The notes below the pieces were generated by a model that was given only the letters and a program-made list of their open reading frames with translations, was not told the origin of the DNA and made no database searches. From Rhizobium sp. Leaf371 (lineage in GTDB: Bacteria > Pseudomonadota > Alphaproteobacteria > Rhizobiales > Rhizobiaceae), in assembly GCF_001424045.1 (NCBI RefSeq), contig NZ_LMQB01000028.1:157478-192763 (forward strand): a DNA stretch of 35,286 nt. The letters are read 5' to 3'. Position numbers and translations under genes: made by a program. Positions 16,573-24,919 of the stretch are shown here, in pieces (the stretch's first letter is position 1; every line of letters begins with the position of its first letter).

Positions 16573-17304
16573 ATGGAGCCGAAGCGGGACACGCAGACGC
16601 TGAAAGCCCTGCTCGGTGTGCGCGACATTGTGCTCGGCGGAAGCATGGCTGCCGGCGAGCGCCTTTCCGAAGTCGCCCTCTCCGAAATGCTCGGCGTGTC
16701 CCGCACGCCGCTCCGGGCCGCGCTGTCGCGGCTGGAGCAGGAAGGGTTGCTGGAGCTGATCCCGTCGGGCGGCTATGCCATCCGCAGCTTCACCACGGCC
16801 GACGTCTTCGATGCGATCGAACTGCGCGGGCTGATGGAGGGAACGGCGCTTCGGCTGGCGGCCGAACGCGGCGTGCCGGCAGCGCGGCTCGGGCATCTCC
16901 GGTCGCTGGTCCGCGCGCTCGACGAGGCGTTTACCGACCGTCTGGAGAACATGCATTTCGAGCGATATGTCGAGCGAAATGCCGAGTTTCACGCGGCGCT
17001 GGCCCTGCTGCCGGGCAGCGAGACCATGCGGCGCGAGCTGGAACGGATCGTGCAACTGCCCTTCGCCTCGCCCAGCGCCTTTCTGGAGAAGCAGGAGGAC
17101 GTTCCGGCCTTTCGCCAGTCGCTGGTTTTCGCGCAGCGGCAGCATCGGGACATGGTGAGTGCGCTGGAAGGCCGCGAAGGCGCGCGCGCCGAATTTCTGG
17201 GTCGCGAACATGCGCGGCTGGCGCGCAAAAATCTCGAATTCATCATGAGCGAGGATCGCAGTCTGATCCTGAAAGTGCCGGGCCTCGCACTGGTTGTCGC
17301 GTAA
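16573..17304 (+). CDS. vanR: GntR/FCD regulator of the van genes (VanR-like)
   Basis: A 243-residue GntR-family regulator. The winged helix covers roughly residues 8-72 with LSEVALSEMLGVSRTPLRAAL as recognition region, and an FCD effector domain follows (ELRGLMEGTALRLAAE, FHAALALLPG, QHRDMVSALEGREGARAE). It is placed 3 nt after vanA and 21 nt before vanB, so it must be co-transcribed with the genes it probably controls. FCD-type VanR proteins in other bacteria repress vanAB until vanillate is present. The candidate operators are the TGT(G/A)TACAGG sites before vanA. Confidence 0.85.
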   Translation: MEPKRDTQTLKALLGVRDIVLGGSMAAGERLSEVALSEMLGVSRTPLRAALSRLEQEGLLELIPSGGYAIRSFTTADVFDAIELRGLMEGTALRLAAERGVPAARLGHLRSLVRALDEAFTDRLENMHFERYVERNAEFHAALALLPGSETMRRELERIVQLPFASPSAFLEKQEDVPAFRQSLVFAQRQHRDMVSALEGREGARAEFLGREHARLARKNLEFIMSEDRSLILKVPGLALVVA

Positions 17305-17325
17305 AAAACTCTGGGAGGAGACACG

Positions 17326-18294
17326 ATGCGCATGAACATGGAGTGGCGGCAGGCAAGCGTCCGCTCGACCGCGGAAATCGCCGAAGGGGTCCATCGGGTC
17401 GAGTTCGACGTGCAGGGCACGCTTCCCCCCTTCGATCCCGGCTCGCATACCAATATCGCCGTTCTCATCAACGGCGCCCGCGCCATCCGCACCTATACCT
17501 GTCTGCCGGCCCCGGCAGGCTGTCTGGCGATTGCGGCCAAGCGGCATCCCAACAGCCGCGGGGGATCGCGTTTCATCGCATCGCTCAGACCGGGCGATGC
17601 GGTCGAGGTGACGGCGCCGGAAAACCGCTTCGAGCTGTCCTGGCGTGCCAGCCGCTATCTGCTGATCGCCGGCGGCATCGGCGTCACCCCCATCTACGGA
17701 ATGGCGCGTACGCTGGCGGCAGCCGGTCAGGACCTGCGCATGATCTATGGCGGTGCCTCGCGCAGCGTCATGCCGTTCATCGATGAACTCTCCGACCTTC
17801 TGGCCGACAGGATCGAGGTCTTTCCCGCGGACGAGGGCCGGACTCTGGATCTCGCCCGCGAGATCGCTGCCCTGCCGGAGAATGGAGAAGCCTATGTCTG
17901 CGGCCCGCTCGGACTGCTGCAGGCCGTCAAGCGGGTCTGGCTCGAAAGCGGTCGTCCGGTCAGCCGTCTGCGCTACGAAGTGTTCGGCGACAATGGGACA
18001 TTCACCGAGACCGCCTTCGAGGTCTCCGTGCTCAATCGCGGCATCCAGACGACGGTCAGGCCCGACCAGTCGCTGCTGGATGCGCTGATCGGCGCGGGGG
18101 TCGATATGATCTACGATTGCCAGCGAGGCGAATGCGGGCTCTGCGCGGTGCGCATCGTCGAAGCGGACGGCGACGTCGATCACCGCGACGTCTTCTTCAA
18201 CGAGGCGGAAAAGGCCAGCAACGAGCATATGTGCGCCTGCGTCTCGCGGTTCACCGGGGGTCGCGCCGTGATCGATATCGGCTATCGAACCTAG
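17326..18294 (+). CDS. vanB: Vanillate O-demethylase, reductase subunit VanB
   Basis: A 322-residue iron-sulfur flavoprotein of the phthalate dioxygenase reductase class. It has an FMN/ferredoxin-reductase part (RTYTCLPAPAG where the usual motif is R-x-Y-S), then the nucleotide-binding segment LLIAGGIGVTPIYGMA and the late CGPLGLLQAV. A C-terminal plant-type 2Fe-2S domain has the cysteines of DCQRGECGLCAVRI, with the fourth in MCACVSR. It passes electrons from NAD(P)H to VanA. A GGGAGGAG site precedes the ATG at 17326. Confidence 0.94.
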   Translation: MRMNMEWRQASVRSTAEIAEGVHRVEFDVQGTLPPFDPGSHTNIAVLINGARAIRTYTCLPAPAGCLAIAAKRHPNSRGGSRFIASLRPGDAVEVTAPENRFELSWRASRYLLIAGGIGVTPIYGMARTLAAAGQDLRMIYGGASRSVMPFIDELSDLLADRIEVFPADEGRTLDLAREIAALPENGEAYVCGPLGLLQAVKRVWLESGRPVSRLRYEVFGDNGTFTETAFEVSVLNRGIQTTVRPDQSLLDALIGAGVDMIYDCQRGECGLCAVRIVEADGDVDHRDVFFNEAEKASNEHMCACVSRFTGGRAVIDIGYRT

Positions 18295-18308
18295 AAACGG
18301 ATGCAGCC

Positions 18309-18331
18309 CGGCGATGCGGACGGCATCGCCG
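18309..18331 (+). terminator. Hairpin after vanB, possible terminator
   Basis: CGGCGATGC and its complement GCATCGCCG form a 9-bp GC-rich stem with a 5-nt loop, 15 nt after the vanB stop. There is no T-run behind it, so it may be a Rho-assisted or mRNA-stabilising hairpin and not a classic terminator. The rest of the 159-nt gap before the next gene shows nothing clear. Confidence 0.4.
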
Positions 18332-18453
18332 CGTGTGAGGCCGGGACTGCGCGCACTATGCGGCGTGCATCTGCGCCATGAGCCGCCGCCTGCTCGACCT
18401 CTTCCGAAAACATCGCACTGAAACCTGCCTATTCATCGACGGAGACGACACCC

Positions 18454-19905
18454 ATGACGACAACCATTCCTTTGCTGATCAACGGCTCCGAGCGTGACGC
18501 CGAAGGCGGGCATACCTTCGACCGCATCAATCCCTATACCGGCGGTGTCGCGACGACGGCCGCCGCGGCCAGTCTCCGCGATGCCCAGGATGCGATCGAT
18601 GCGGCCGCGGCGGCATTCCCTGCCTGGTCGAAGACAGGGCCCGGCGAACGGCGCAAGATCCTTCTGAAAGCCGCAGATGTCATGGCGTCCCGCGTCGCGG
18701 AATTTTCCGAACTGGTGACCGTGGAAACCGGCGCGACCGGTCCCTGGGGTGCCTTCAACGTGATGTTTGCCGCAAGCATCCTGCGCGAAGCCGCGGCCAT
18801 GACGACGCAGATCTCCGGCGAGGTCATTCCCTCCGACAAGCCGGGTTCCCTGTCCATGGGCATGCGGCAGGCGGCCGGGGTGTGTCTCGGGATCGCGCCC
18901 TGGAACGCGCCGGTCATCCTCGGCACGCGCGCCGTCGCCATGCCGCTGGCTTGCGGCAACACCGTCATCCTCAAAGCCTCCGAGCAGTGCCCGGGAACGC
19001 ATCGTCTGATCGCCCAGTGCCTGGTCGATGCCGGACTGCCGGCCGGCGTCATCAACGTGATCACCAACGCCCCGGAAGATGCGGCCGGGATCGTCGAACA
19101 TCTGATTTCCGACGACAGGGTCCGTCGGGTGAATTTCACGGGCTCGACAAAGGTCGGCAGGATCATCGCCGAACTGTGCGGCCGGCACCTGAAACCGGCT
19201 CTCCTGGAGCTCGGCGGCAAGGCACCGCTGATCGTGCTCGACGACGCCGATATCGACGGCGCCGTTAATGCGGCAGCCTTTGGCGCCTTCGCCAATATGG
19301 GGCAGATCTGCATGTCGACCGAACGCCTCATCGTGCACGAGGCGGTGGCGGACGAGTTCGTCGCAAAGCTGGCAGCCAAGGCGAAAAGCCTTCCGGCGGG
19401 CGATCCGCGCGGCCATGTCGTGCTGGGGTCGATGATCAGCGCGGCAGCCGCCGCCAAGATGGACGATCTGACCGCCGACGCCATATCGAAGGGCGCGAGA
19501 CTGGTGGCCGGCGGCAAGCGCGATGGAAGCGTCGTGGAGGCAACGCTGCTCGATGGCGTCACGCCCGACATGCGCCTGTACTCCGAGGAAAGCTTTGGTC
19601 CCGTGAAGCCCGTCATCCGCGTATCGAGCGAGGAGGATGCCATCCGCATCGCCAACGATACCGAATACGGATTGTCGAGCGCCGTGTTCAGCCGCAATAT
19701 CCAGCGCGCCCTCTCGGTTGCCGGACGCATCGAATCCGGCATCTGCCACATCAACGGCCCGACCGTGTTCGACGAAGCCCAGATGCCGTTCGGCGGCGTG
19801 AAAGGCAGCGGCTACGGCCGCTTCGGCGGCAAGGCCGCGATCGCCGAATTCACCGAGCTGCGCTGGGTGACTATCGAGGACCCGAACCAGCATTATCCTT
19901 TCTAG
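18454..19905 (+). CDS. vdh: Vanillin (aryl-aldehyde) dehydrogenase
   Basis: A 483-residue NAD(P)-dependent aldehyde dehydrogenase. Asn151 (PWNAP), Lys174, Glu252 (LLELGGKAP) and the nucleophile Cys286 (GQICMSTER) are in place. GQICMST and the pattern PAGVINVITNAPEDA are usual in the vanillin/salicylaldehyde dehydrogenase branch. It would oxidise vanillin to vanillate, the substrate of the VanAB encoded just upstream; context makes this more likely than salicylaldehyde. It follows vanB by 159 nt and may have its own promoter. Confidence 0.82.
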   Translation: MTTTIPLLINGSERDAEGGHTFDRINPYTGGVATTAAAASLRDAQDAIDAAAAAFPAWSKTGPGERRKILLKAADVMASRVAEFSELVTVETGATGPWGAFNVMFAASILREAAAMTTQISGEVIPSDKPGSLSMGMRQAAGVCLGIAPWNAPVILGTRAVAMPLACGNTVILKASEQCPGTHRLIAQCLVDAGLPAGVINVITNAPEDAAGIVEHLISDDRVRRVNFTGSTKVGRIIAELCGRHLKPALLELGGKAPLIVLDDADIDGAVNAAAFGAFANMGQICMSTERLIVHEAVADEFVAKLAAKAKSLPAGDPRGHVVLGSMISAAAAAKMDDLTADAISKGARLVAGGKRDGSVVEATLLDGVTPDMRLYSEESFGPVKPVIRVSSEEDAIRIANDTEYGLSSAVFSRNIQRALSVAGRIESGICHINGPTVFDEAQMPFGGVKGSGYGRFGGKAAIAEFTELRWVTIEDPNQHYPF

Positions 19906-19999
19906 GATTTTGCCGGCATCGACATCGGAAGGGTGGCGTTTCCGAAACGAGTCGGACCTCTCGGGGGGACGATCTCTGAGGCGACCGTTTCAGGCAGCC

Positions 20000-20029
20000 A
20001 TCGACCGGGCATTGTCAGGCCCGGTCGAT
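20000..20029 (+). terminator. Bidirectional hairpin terminator between convergent genes
   Basis: An 11-bp perfect stem, ATCGACCGGGC and GCCCGGTCGAT, with an 8-nt loop, followed by TTTGTC on the plus strand. It lies between the aldehyde dehydrogenase (stop 19905) and the convergent alcohol dehydrogenase (stop 20072), as a shared terminator would. Confidence 0.65.
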
Positions 20030-20071
20030 TTGTCCCGTGACGCCGTGTTTCGTCATTGGGCGCCTTTTCGG

Positions 20072-21172
20072 CTATGGCATCCTCACGATCGCCTTGATGG
20101 TCCGTCCGCTCTCGGAATCGTGGATCGCCTGGTTGATGTCGGCGAAGTCGTAAAACGTCACCAGTCTGTCGAAGGGGAAGCGTCCCTGAGCATGGAGTTC
20201 GGTGAGCACGGGAACGAAAGTATCCGGATTGGATTCACCCTCGACGATGCCCATGAGCCGGCGGCCGCCGCTCATGAAATGGACCTCGTCGAGATGGATT
20301 TCGCTTCCCATGGCGGACGCCCCGAGAATGCCGCAGGTGCCCATGGGCGCCAGCGCCATCACCGCGCCGCGAATGACGCTGGAAATCCCCGTCGTATCGA
20401 GCGCGAAATTCAGGCCGTAGCCCGTGATCGCCAGGATCTCCGCCGTCGCATCGACTTTGCCGGGATTGATCACATGCGTGGCGCCGAGGTCCCGCGCGAC
20501 CGCCAGCCGCTCATCGTTCATGTCGATCGCGATAATCGTCGTCGCGCCGACGACATTGGCGGCCATGATGGCCGAGAGCCCGACCGAACCCGAGCCGAAC
20601 ACGGCGAATGATTTTCCGGCCGAGACCTTGAGCGCGTTCATCACGGCACCGGCCCCTGTCTGGATACCGCAGGCCAGCGGCCCGAGCAGTTCGAGCGGCG
20701 CCGTCTCCGGCACCTTCACGACGTTCACCTCATGGCAGATGGCATAAGTGGCAAAGGAGGACTGCCCGAAGAAATTGCCGTTGATGCGCTCGTCGCCGAC
20801 AGACAGCGCGCTCGAACCATCCGTCCGCGCGGCGAAGAAATTGCGCGGAAAGAACTCGTGGCAATAGCTGGCATGCTGGTCCTGGCAGGTCGGGCAGTGG
20901 CCACAGGAATTGAACGTCATCACTACCCGGTCGCCGGCTTTGACCTTCGAGACGGCACGGCCGACCTTTTCGACCACGCCGGCGCCTTCATGACCGAGCA
21001 CGACGGGCAGCGGTGTCGGCAACATGCCGTCGCGCACGACGATATCGGTATGGCAAACGCCGGTCGCGACGACCTTGACGAGGATTTCATTGTCTCTCGG
21101 CTCTTCGATATCGATGATTTCCAAGCTGAGGTCTGCGCCCTGAGTGCGGGCGATGGCGGCTGTGATCTGCAT
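20072..21172 (-). CDS. Zinc-dependent aryl-alcohol dehydrogenase (XylB-like)
   Basis: A 366-residue medium-chain alcohol dehydrogenase. Catalytic zinc residues are Cys40 (GVCHTD), His61-Glu62 (GHEGAG) and the Cys of PLACGIQTG. Structural zinc residues are Cys90, 93, 96 and 104. The coenzyme fold shows FGSGSVGLSA. The start at 21172 (MQITAAIART) follows GGAGA; the upstream frame extension shadows the neighbouring gene. PLACGIQTGAGAVMN and the long SYCHEFFPRNF stretch are usual in benzyl/aryl-alcohol dehydrogenases. It would oxidise aryl alcohols to aldehydes for the dehydrogenase encoded 76 nt upstream in the same operon. Confidence 0.85.
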   Translation of the reverse strand: MQITAAIARTQGADLSLEIIDIEEPRDNEILVKVVATGVCHTDIVVRDGMLPTPLPVVLGHEGAGVVEKVGRAVSKVKAGDRVVMTFNSCGHCPTCQDQHASYCHEFFPRNFFAARTDGSSALSVGDERINGNFFGQSSFATYAICHEVNVVKVPETAPLELLGPLACGIQTGAGAVMNALKVSAGKSFAVFGSGSVGLSAIMAANVVGATTIIAIDMNDERLAVARDLGATHVINPGKVDATAEILAITGYGLNFALDTTGISSVIRGAVMALAPMGTCGILGASAMGSEIHLDEVHFMSGGRRLMGIVEGESNPDTFVPVLTELHAQGRFPFDRLVTFYDFADINQAIHDSESGRTIKAIVRMP

Positions 21173-21248
21173 GGCGGGTCTCCGAGATGAGGTGTGGCTG
21201 GCGCGGGATGCGGGCGCGCAGGGCCCCGCATCCCGCCGCTGGGAGGGG

Positions 21249-22721
21249 TCAATAGGGATAGGCCGTGGCAGCGTGCTTGACCGAGATCCACTTCCAGGTG
21301 GTGAATTCCTCGATGTCGGCCGGGCCGCCGATGCGGGTGCCGTTCCCGGATTTGCGTGGACCGCCGAACGGCGCGAAAGGTCCGCCATTGACCGTCTGGT
21401 CGTTGACATGCACCATGCCGACATCAAGCTCGTCCGCGATCCGGAGAGCCCGGGCCGTGTCGGACGAGATGATGCCGGCGGCAAGCCCGTAGTCGCTGTC
21501 ATTGGTCAAGGCGATGGCTTCCGCATCCGTCTTGAAGCTGGCGATACAGGCGACAGGTCCGAAGATTTCCTCCTCGAAGGCCCGCATGTCCGGCGTGACA
21601 CCCGCCAGGACCGTCGCTGCATAGAAGCGGCCGTCATGCGTGCCGCCTGCCAGAAGACGGGCGCCTTTGGCGACGGCGTCGGCGACGATCGCCTCAATGG
21701 CTGCCACCTGCCCATCCGAGATCACAGGGCCGAGCGCCACCTGCTGGCTCGAGGGGTCGCCTGCCGGCAGACGAGATGCCTTGGCGACGAGCTTTTCCGT
21801 CAAGGCATCGACGATGGTTTCATGGGCCAGGATGAGACCCGTCGCCATGCAGATCTGGCCCTGATGCAGGAAGGCACCCCAGGCCGAGTTCGACGCCGCG
21901 ATATCGAGATCGGCATCGTCGAGAACGATGAGCGAATTCTTGCCGCCGAGTTCGAGCTGCACCTTCTTGAAGTGCTTGCCTGCGATCTCCGCGACCCTGG
22001 AGCCGCCTCGCGCCGAACCCGTAAACGATATCATCGCGATATTGGGATCGGTGCACATCGCCTCGCCGGCATCCGCGCCGCCGGGGACGACCTGAAGCAC
22101 GCCCTTGGGCAGGCCGGCCTCTTCGAAGATCCGGGCAATGATGATGCCGCCCGAGATCGGCGTGCGCGGATCGGGCTTGTGGACCATGGCATTGCCGAAG
22201 GCCAGGGCCGCAGCGATCGAGCGGACCGACAGCACGAGGGGAAAATTGAACGGCGAGATCACGCCGACGACGCCGTGCGGCACGCGCTTGGCATAGCTGG
22301 TCCGCTCGTCGATCGACGGGATCAACAGGCCCATCGGCTGGGTCGCCAGGCTCGCCGCATGCCGAATGAAGAGCGCACCATCCCCGATCTCGATGCCGGC
22401 CTTCGGATAGATCGCGCCGGATTCCCGCATGATCCAGGGGATCAGCTCCGAGCGGTTTTCTTCAAGAAGGTCGGCGGCCCTGGACAGAATGCGCGCCCGC
22501 TCGGTGGGCAGGGTTTTCGCCCAGGCTTTCTGGGCCGCGCGCGCTTCGGCAGCGGCGCGCGCAATGTCGGACGGTCCGCCGAGGCCGACGGAGGCAATGA
22601 CCGCGCCGGTCGCCGCATCCGTCACATCCATCACGCCGGCCGCGGTCGTCTGCCAATCGCCGAACAAAGCGCGACCCTGCCAGCGCTCGCTATCGAGAAA
22701 ATTCTGGTTTTCGATGTTCAT
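21249..22721 (-). CDS. Benzaldehyde-type aldehyde dehydrogenase (XylC-like)
   Basis: A 490-residue aldehyde dehydrogenase. Asn159 lies in SPFNFP, the general base Glu257 in VQLELGGKNS and the nucleophile Cys291 in QGQICMATG. The SPFNFPLVLSVRSIAAALAFG stretch and the MVHVNDQTVNGGPFAPFGG ending resemble benzaldehyde dehydrogenases. The ATG at 22721 follows GAGGAA, and the longer frame upstream runs through the promoter region. It is first in the minus-strand pair with the aryl-alcohol dehydrogenase and is preceded by a sigma-54-type promoter. Likely product: an aromatic acid. Whether the natural substrate is benzaldehyde, vanillin or another aryl aldehyde cannot be told. Confidence 0.85.
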   Translation of the reverse strand: MNIENQNFLDSERWQGRALFGDWQTTAAGVMDVTDAATGAVIASVGLGGPSDIARAAAEARAAQKAWAKTLPTERARILSRAADLLEENRSELIPWIMRESGAIYPKAGIEIGDGALFIRHAASLATQPMGLLIPSIDERTSYAKRVPHGVVGVISPFNFPLVLSVRSIAAALAFGNAMVHKPDPRTPISGGIIIARIFEEAGLPKGVLQVVPGGADAGEAMCTDPNIAMISFTGSARGGSRVAEIAGKHFKKVQLELGGKNSLIVLDDADLDIAASNSAWGAFLHQGQICMATGLILAHETIVDALTEKLVAKASRLPAGDPSSQQVALGPVISDGQVAAIEAIVADAVAKGARLLAGGTHDGRFYAATVLAGVTPDMRAFEEEIFGPVACIASFKTDAEAIALTNDSDYGLAAGIISSDTARALRIADELDVGMVHVNDQTVNGGPFAPFGGPRKSGNGTRIGGPADIEEFTTWKWISVKHAATAYPY

Positions 22722-22751
22722 CGTGTTCCTCCTCAAAAATCGCGCCGTGCG

Positions 22752-22780
22752 CCAAAGCAAAGGCATCCAAAGCAAAGGCA
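22752..22780 (+). repeat. 14-bp tandem repeat in the 5' leader of the aldehyde dehydrogenase operon
   Basis: CCAAAGCAAAGGCA occurs at 22752-22765 and again at 22767-22780, separated by a single T. It lies between the sigma-54 promoter and the start at 22721, hence in the untranslated leader. Immediately beside it ACGGC-TCC-GCCGT forms a small hairpin (22780-22792). Its role is unknown; a small duplication is the simplest reading. Confidence 0.6.
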
Positions 22781-22876
22781 CGGCTCCGCCGTCACGAGAT
22801 CGGCTGTCTCGTCGCACTGCGGTCGTATTGCCTGGTTCCAAGCCTCCTGCCGCTTCCTCCAGCGGTCGCGACTGGT

Positions 22877-22895
22877 ATTGCAAAGGCCGTGCCAG
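22877..22895 (-). promoter_or_regulatory. Sigma-54 (-24/-12) promoter of the aryl-alcohol operon
   Basis: On the minus strand the sequence is CTGGCACGGCCTTTGCAAT, matching the sigma-54 consensus TGGCAC-N5-TTGCA exactly. It points at the aldehyde dehydrogenase gene, leaving an untranslated leader of roughly 140-145 nt. A sigma-54 activator is encoded divergently next to it, so promoter and activator support each other. Confidence 0.85.
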
Positions 22896-23003
22896 ATGCT
22901 CTGGCCGACGCGTCATGCTGGTGGGGGAAGCTGCAAGTCATTGCGGACGCTCCTGATTTCAGGGGCAGCAATCACTCCGCACGATGCCAGGTCCGGCATC
23001 TTG

Positions 23004-23048
23004 AATTTCATGAAATTGTGAAATACGCTTTCCGAAATTCATGAAAGT
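23004..23048. promoter_or_regulatory. Twin palindromic upstream activating sites of the XylR-like protein
   Basis: A perfect 14-bp palindrome AATTTCATGAAATT (23004-23017) and a near copy AAATTCATGAAAGT (23035-23048) have centres 31 bp apart, three helical turns. They lie roughly 125-170 bp upstream of the -12 element, where XylR/DmpR activators bind paired sites and act by looping. They also precede the activator's own ATG at 23061, so the protein may repress its own gene. Binding is inferred. Confidence 0.72.
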
Positions 23049-23060
23049 ATCGATCTGATC

Positions 23061-24830
23061 ATGAAAGACCGACAGGCGTCCGATCACCTGATTTCCCTTG
23101 CCGAGGCCTCCCGCAAGACAGGCAAGATCCTGACGCGCGGCGCCTTCAGCGAACTCGATACGGGGGCGAGCCCGACGCTCTCCGACCTCGCCGAAGCGCT
23201 GCATTTTGCGCTGGGCGACGGCCGGATCTGGCTTAACGACCAGCGTATGCTCCTGATCCAGTCGCTCGTTCTCGGCCGGCTTCGGCAGGAGATCATCGAT
23301 GCTTTCGGGATGGAGGCCGCCAAGGGTCTGTTCATGCGTGTCGGCTACATGCAGGGCGTTCGCGATGCGGAGCTGATCCAGAAGCGCTTTGCGCAGGAAG
23401 ATCTGACCCATGCCCTGGCCGCCGGTCCGCGCGTCCATACGCTCGAAGGCTTCGTCAAGGTGACCACCAAGCAGTTCCAGTTCGATCTGCGCAAGGGCAC
23501 CTATTTCGGCGAATTCTACTGGGACGATTCCTCGGAAGCCGCGGAACATCTCTCGAGCTATGGCATCGCCAGCGAGCCCGTCTGCTGGATGCAGACCGGC
23601 TATCCCTCGGGCTATACCAGCACGCTCTTCGGCAAGCCGGTCGTCTTCCGCGAAATCGAATGCGCCGCCATGGGTGCACCGCGCTGCTTCGTTGTCGGCC
23701 AGCATGCCGATGCCTGGGGGGACGACGCCCCGGAACGCCACTATCTGGGCCTCGACTGGACCGGCCGGCGTCCCGTCGCGGTGAAGACGAGGGTGCCGCC
23801 CTCGACGGCGAAATCTCCCGAGGTCGCGGACGGTCAGGTGGTGGGCGTTTCCGCAAGTTTCCTGCGGACCCGGCTGATGCTGGAAAAGGTGGCCGACACG
23901 GACGCGACGGTGCTTTTCATCGGCGAGTCCGGCGTGGGCAAGGAGCTGTTCTCCAACGAGTTGCACAGGCTCAGCCCGCGCCGGGACAAGCCCTTCGTGC
24001 CGATCAACTGCGCCGCGATCCCCGAAACCCTGGTCGAGTCGGAACTCTTCGGCGTCGAGAAAGGCGCCTTTACCGGCGCCATCCAGTCCCGTGCCGGCTA
24101 TTTCGAACGCGCCCATGGCGGCACGCTGTTTCTCGACGAGATCGCCTCTCTCACCTATTCGGCGCAGGGCAAGGTGCTGCGGGCCATCCAGGAGCGGAAG
24201 ATCGAGCGTGTCGGCGGCACGAAGACGATACCGGTGGACGTCCGCGTCGTCGTCGCCTCGAATGTCGATCTCGCCGCAGAGGTGAGGGGCGGGCGCTTCC
24301 GACAGGACCTCTATTTCCGGCTCTGCGTCTTCCCGATCGTCATCCCGCCGCTCCGCGACCGCCGCGACGATATCCCGCTGCTGGCCGCGCATTTCCTCAA
24401 GCTCTTCCGGGAGCGCCATCGGCGCGATGTCGCCGGTTTTACCCGCCGCGCCATGGACGCGCTTCTGGCTTATGACTTCCCCGGCAATATTCGCGAACTT
24501 CAGAATCTCGTCGAGCGCGGCGTCATCTTTTCCGGGAGCGGGTCGTTGATCGACTGGCAGCACATGTTCACCGGTTTCGAGACGCTGCCGTCGCTGGCGC
24601 TGAAACTGACCGAAGGCGGTCGCATCACCGCGACTTCGCCGTCTTCCGAGCGCGGCGAGGGCGCGGGGCATCCGATGACGACAGCGGACGCGCTCAGGCA
24701 GGCTGAGGCAGAGCTCTACCGCTCGGCGCTCGCCGCCGCAGGCGGCAACATTTCCGCCGCGGCGCGTCAACTCCGGATAACGCGCGCCAAGCTGGAGTAT
24801 CGGCTGAGGAAACTCGGGCACCCGGGGTGA
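23061..24830 (+). CDS. Sigma-54-dependent activator, XylR/DmpR type
   Basis: A 589-residue activator with four parts. An XylR_N effector domain (about residues 25-130) carries the typical [14 protein letters not shown] stretch. A V4R domain (about 150-215) has the [14 protein letters not shown] motif. An AAA+ domain follows, with Walker A GESGVGKE at 288-295, GAFTGA at 335-340 for contact with sigma-54 and Walker [11 protein letters not shown]-terminal Fis-type HTH has [22 protein letters not shown]. XylR-like proteins bind aromatic effectors directly, without phosphorylation. It is divergent from the aldehyde/alcohol dehydrogenase operon with its sigma-54 promoter, so an aryl alcohol or aldehyde is the likely effector. 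Confidence 0.93.
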   Translation: MKDRQASDHLISLAEASRKTGKILTRGAFSELDTGASPTLSDLAEALHFALGDGRIWLNDQRMLLIQSLVLGRLRQEIIDAFGMEAAKGLFMRVGYMQGVRDAELIQKRFAQEDLTHALAAGPRVHTLEGFVKVTTKQFQFDLRKGTYFGEFYWDDSSEAAEHLSSYGIASEPVCWMQTGYPSGYTSTLFGKPVVFREIECAAMGAPRCFVVGQHADAWGDDAPERHYLGLDWTGRRPVAVKTRVPPSTAKSPEVADGQVVGVSASFLRTRLMLEKVADTDATVLFIGESGVGKELFSNELHRLSPRRDKPFVPINCAAIPETLVESELFGVEKGAFTGAIQSRAGYFERAHGGTLFLDEIASLTYSAQGKVLRAIQERKIERVGGTKTIPVDVRVVVASNVDLAAEVRGGRFRQDLYFRLCVFPIVIPPLRDRRDDIPLLAAHFLKLFRERHRRDVAGFTRRAMDALLAYDFPGNIRELQNLVERGVIFSGSGSLIDWQHMFTGFETLPSLALKLTEGGRITATSPSSERGEGAGHPMTTADALRQAEAELYRSALAAAGGNISAAARQLRITRAKLEYRLRKLGHPG

Positions 24831-24840
24831 CCGATCGACA

Positions 24841-24888
24841 CGGTGCACCGCTGCACCTGCCGAACGGTGCACCGCTGCACCTGCCGAA
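24841..24888 (+). repeat. Perfect 24-bp tandem duplication after the activator gene
   Basis: Bases 24841-24864 are repeated exactly at 24865-24888. Each unit starts CGGTGCACCG and ends CTGCCGAA, and within it GTGCA-CCGC-TGCAC can form a short hairpin. It lies 10 nt after the xylR-like stop, in the gap before the next operon. It may be a fresh slippage duplication, or a paired hairpin that ends the activator transcript. Confidence 0.85.
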
Positions 24889-24919
24889 TATTCGGATGTC
24901 ATCAAGCAAGCCTCTTGAC

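Noticed and set aside
16024-18228. 734-codon minus-strand open frame
   Set aside because: It spans the antisense of vanA, vanR and vanB. High-GC codon bias creates such frames; the composition (rich in R, H, G, D, Q) is that of a shadow, and the plus-strand genes have catalytic motifs.
18433-19893. 486-codon minus-strand open frame
   Set aside because: Antisense to the vanillin dehydrogenase-like gene, which has the full catalytic set.
24841-24888. Direct repeats considered as a CRISPR-like array
   Set aside because: Only two units, adjacent without any spacer, and no cas genes nearby; it is a simple tandem duplication.
22959-24905. 648-codon minus-strand open frame
   Set aside because: Antisense to the XylR-like activator and crossing the UAS region and the 24-bp repeats; shadow of a strongly supported gene.
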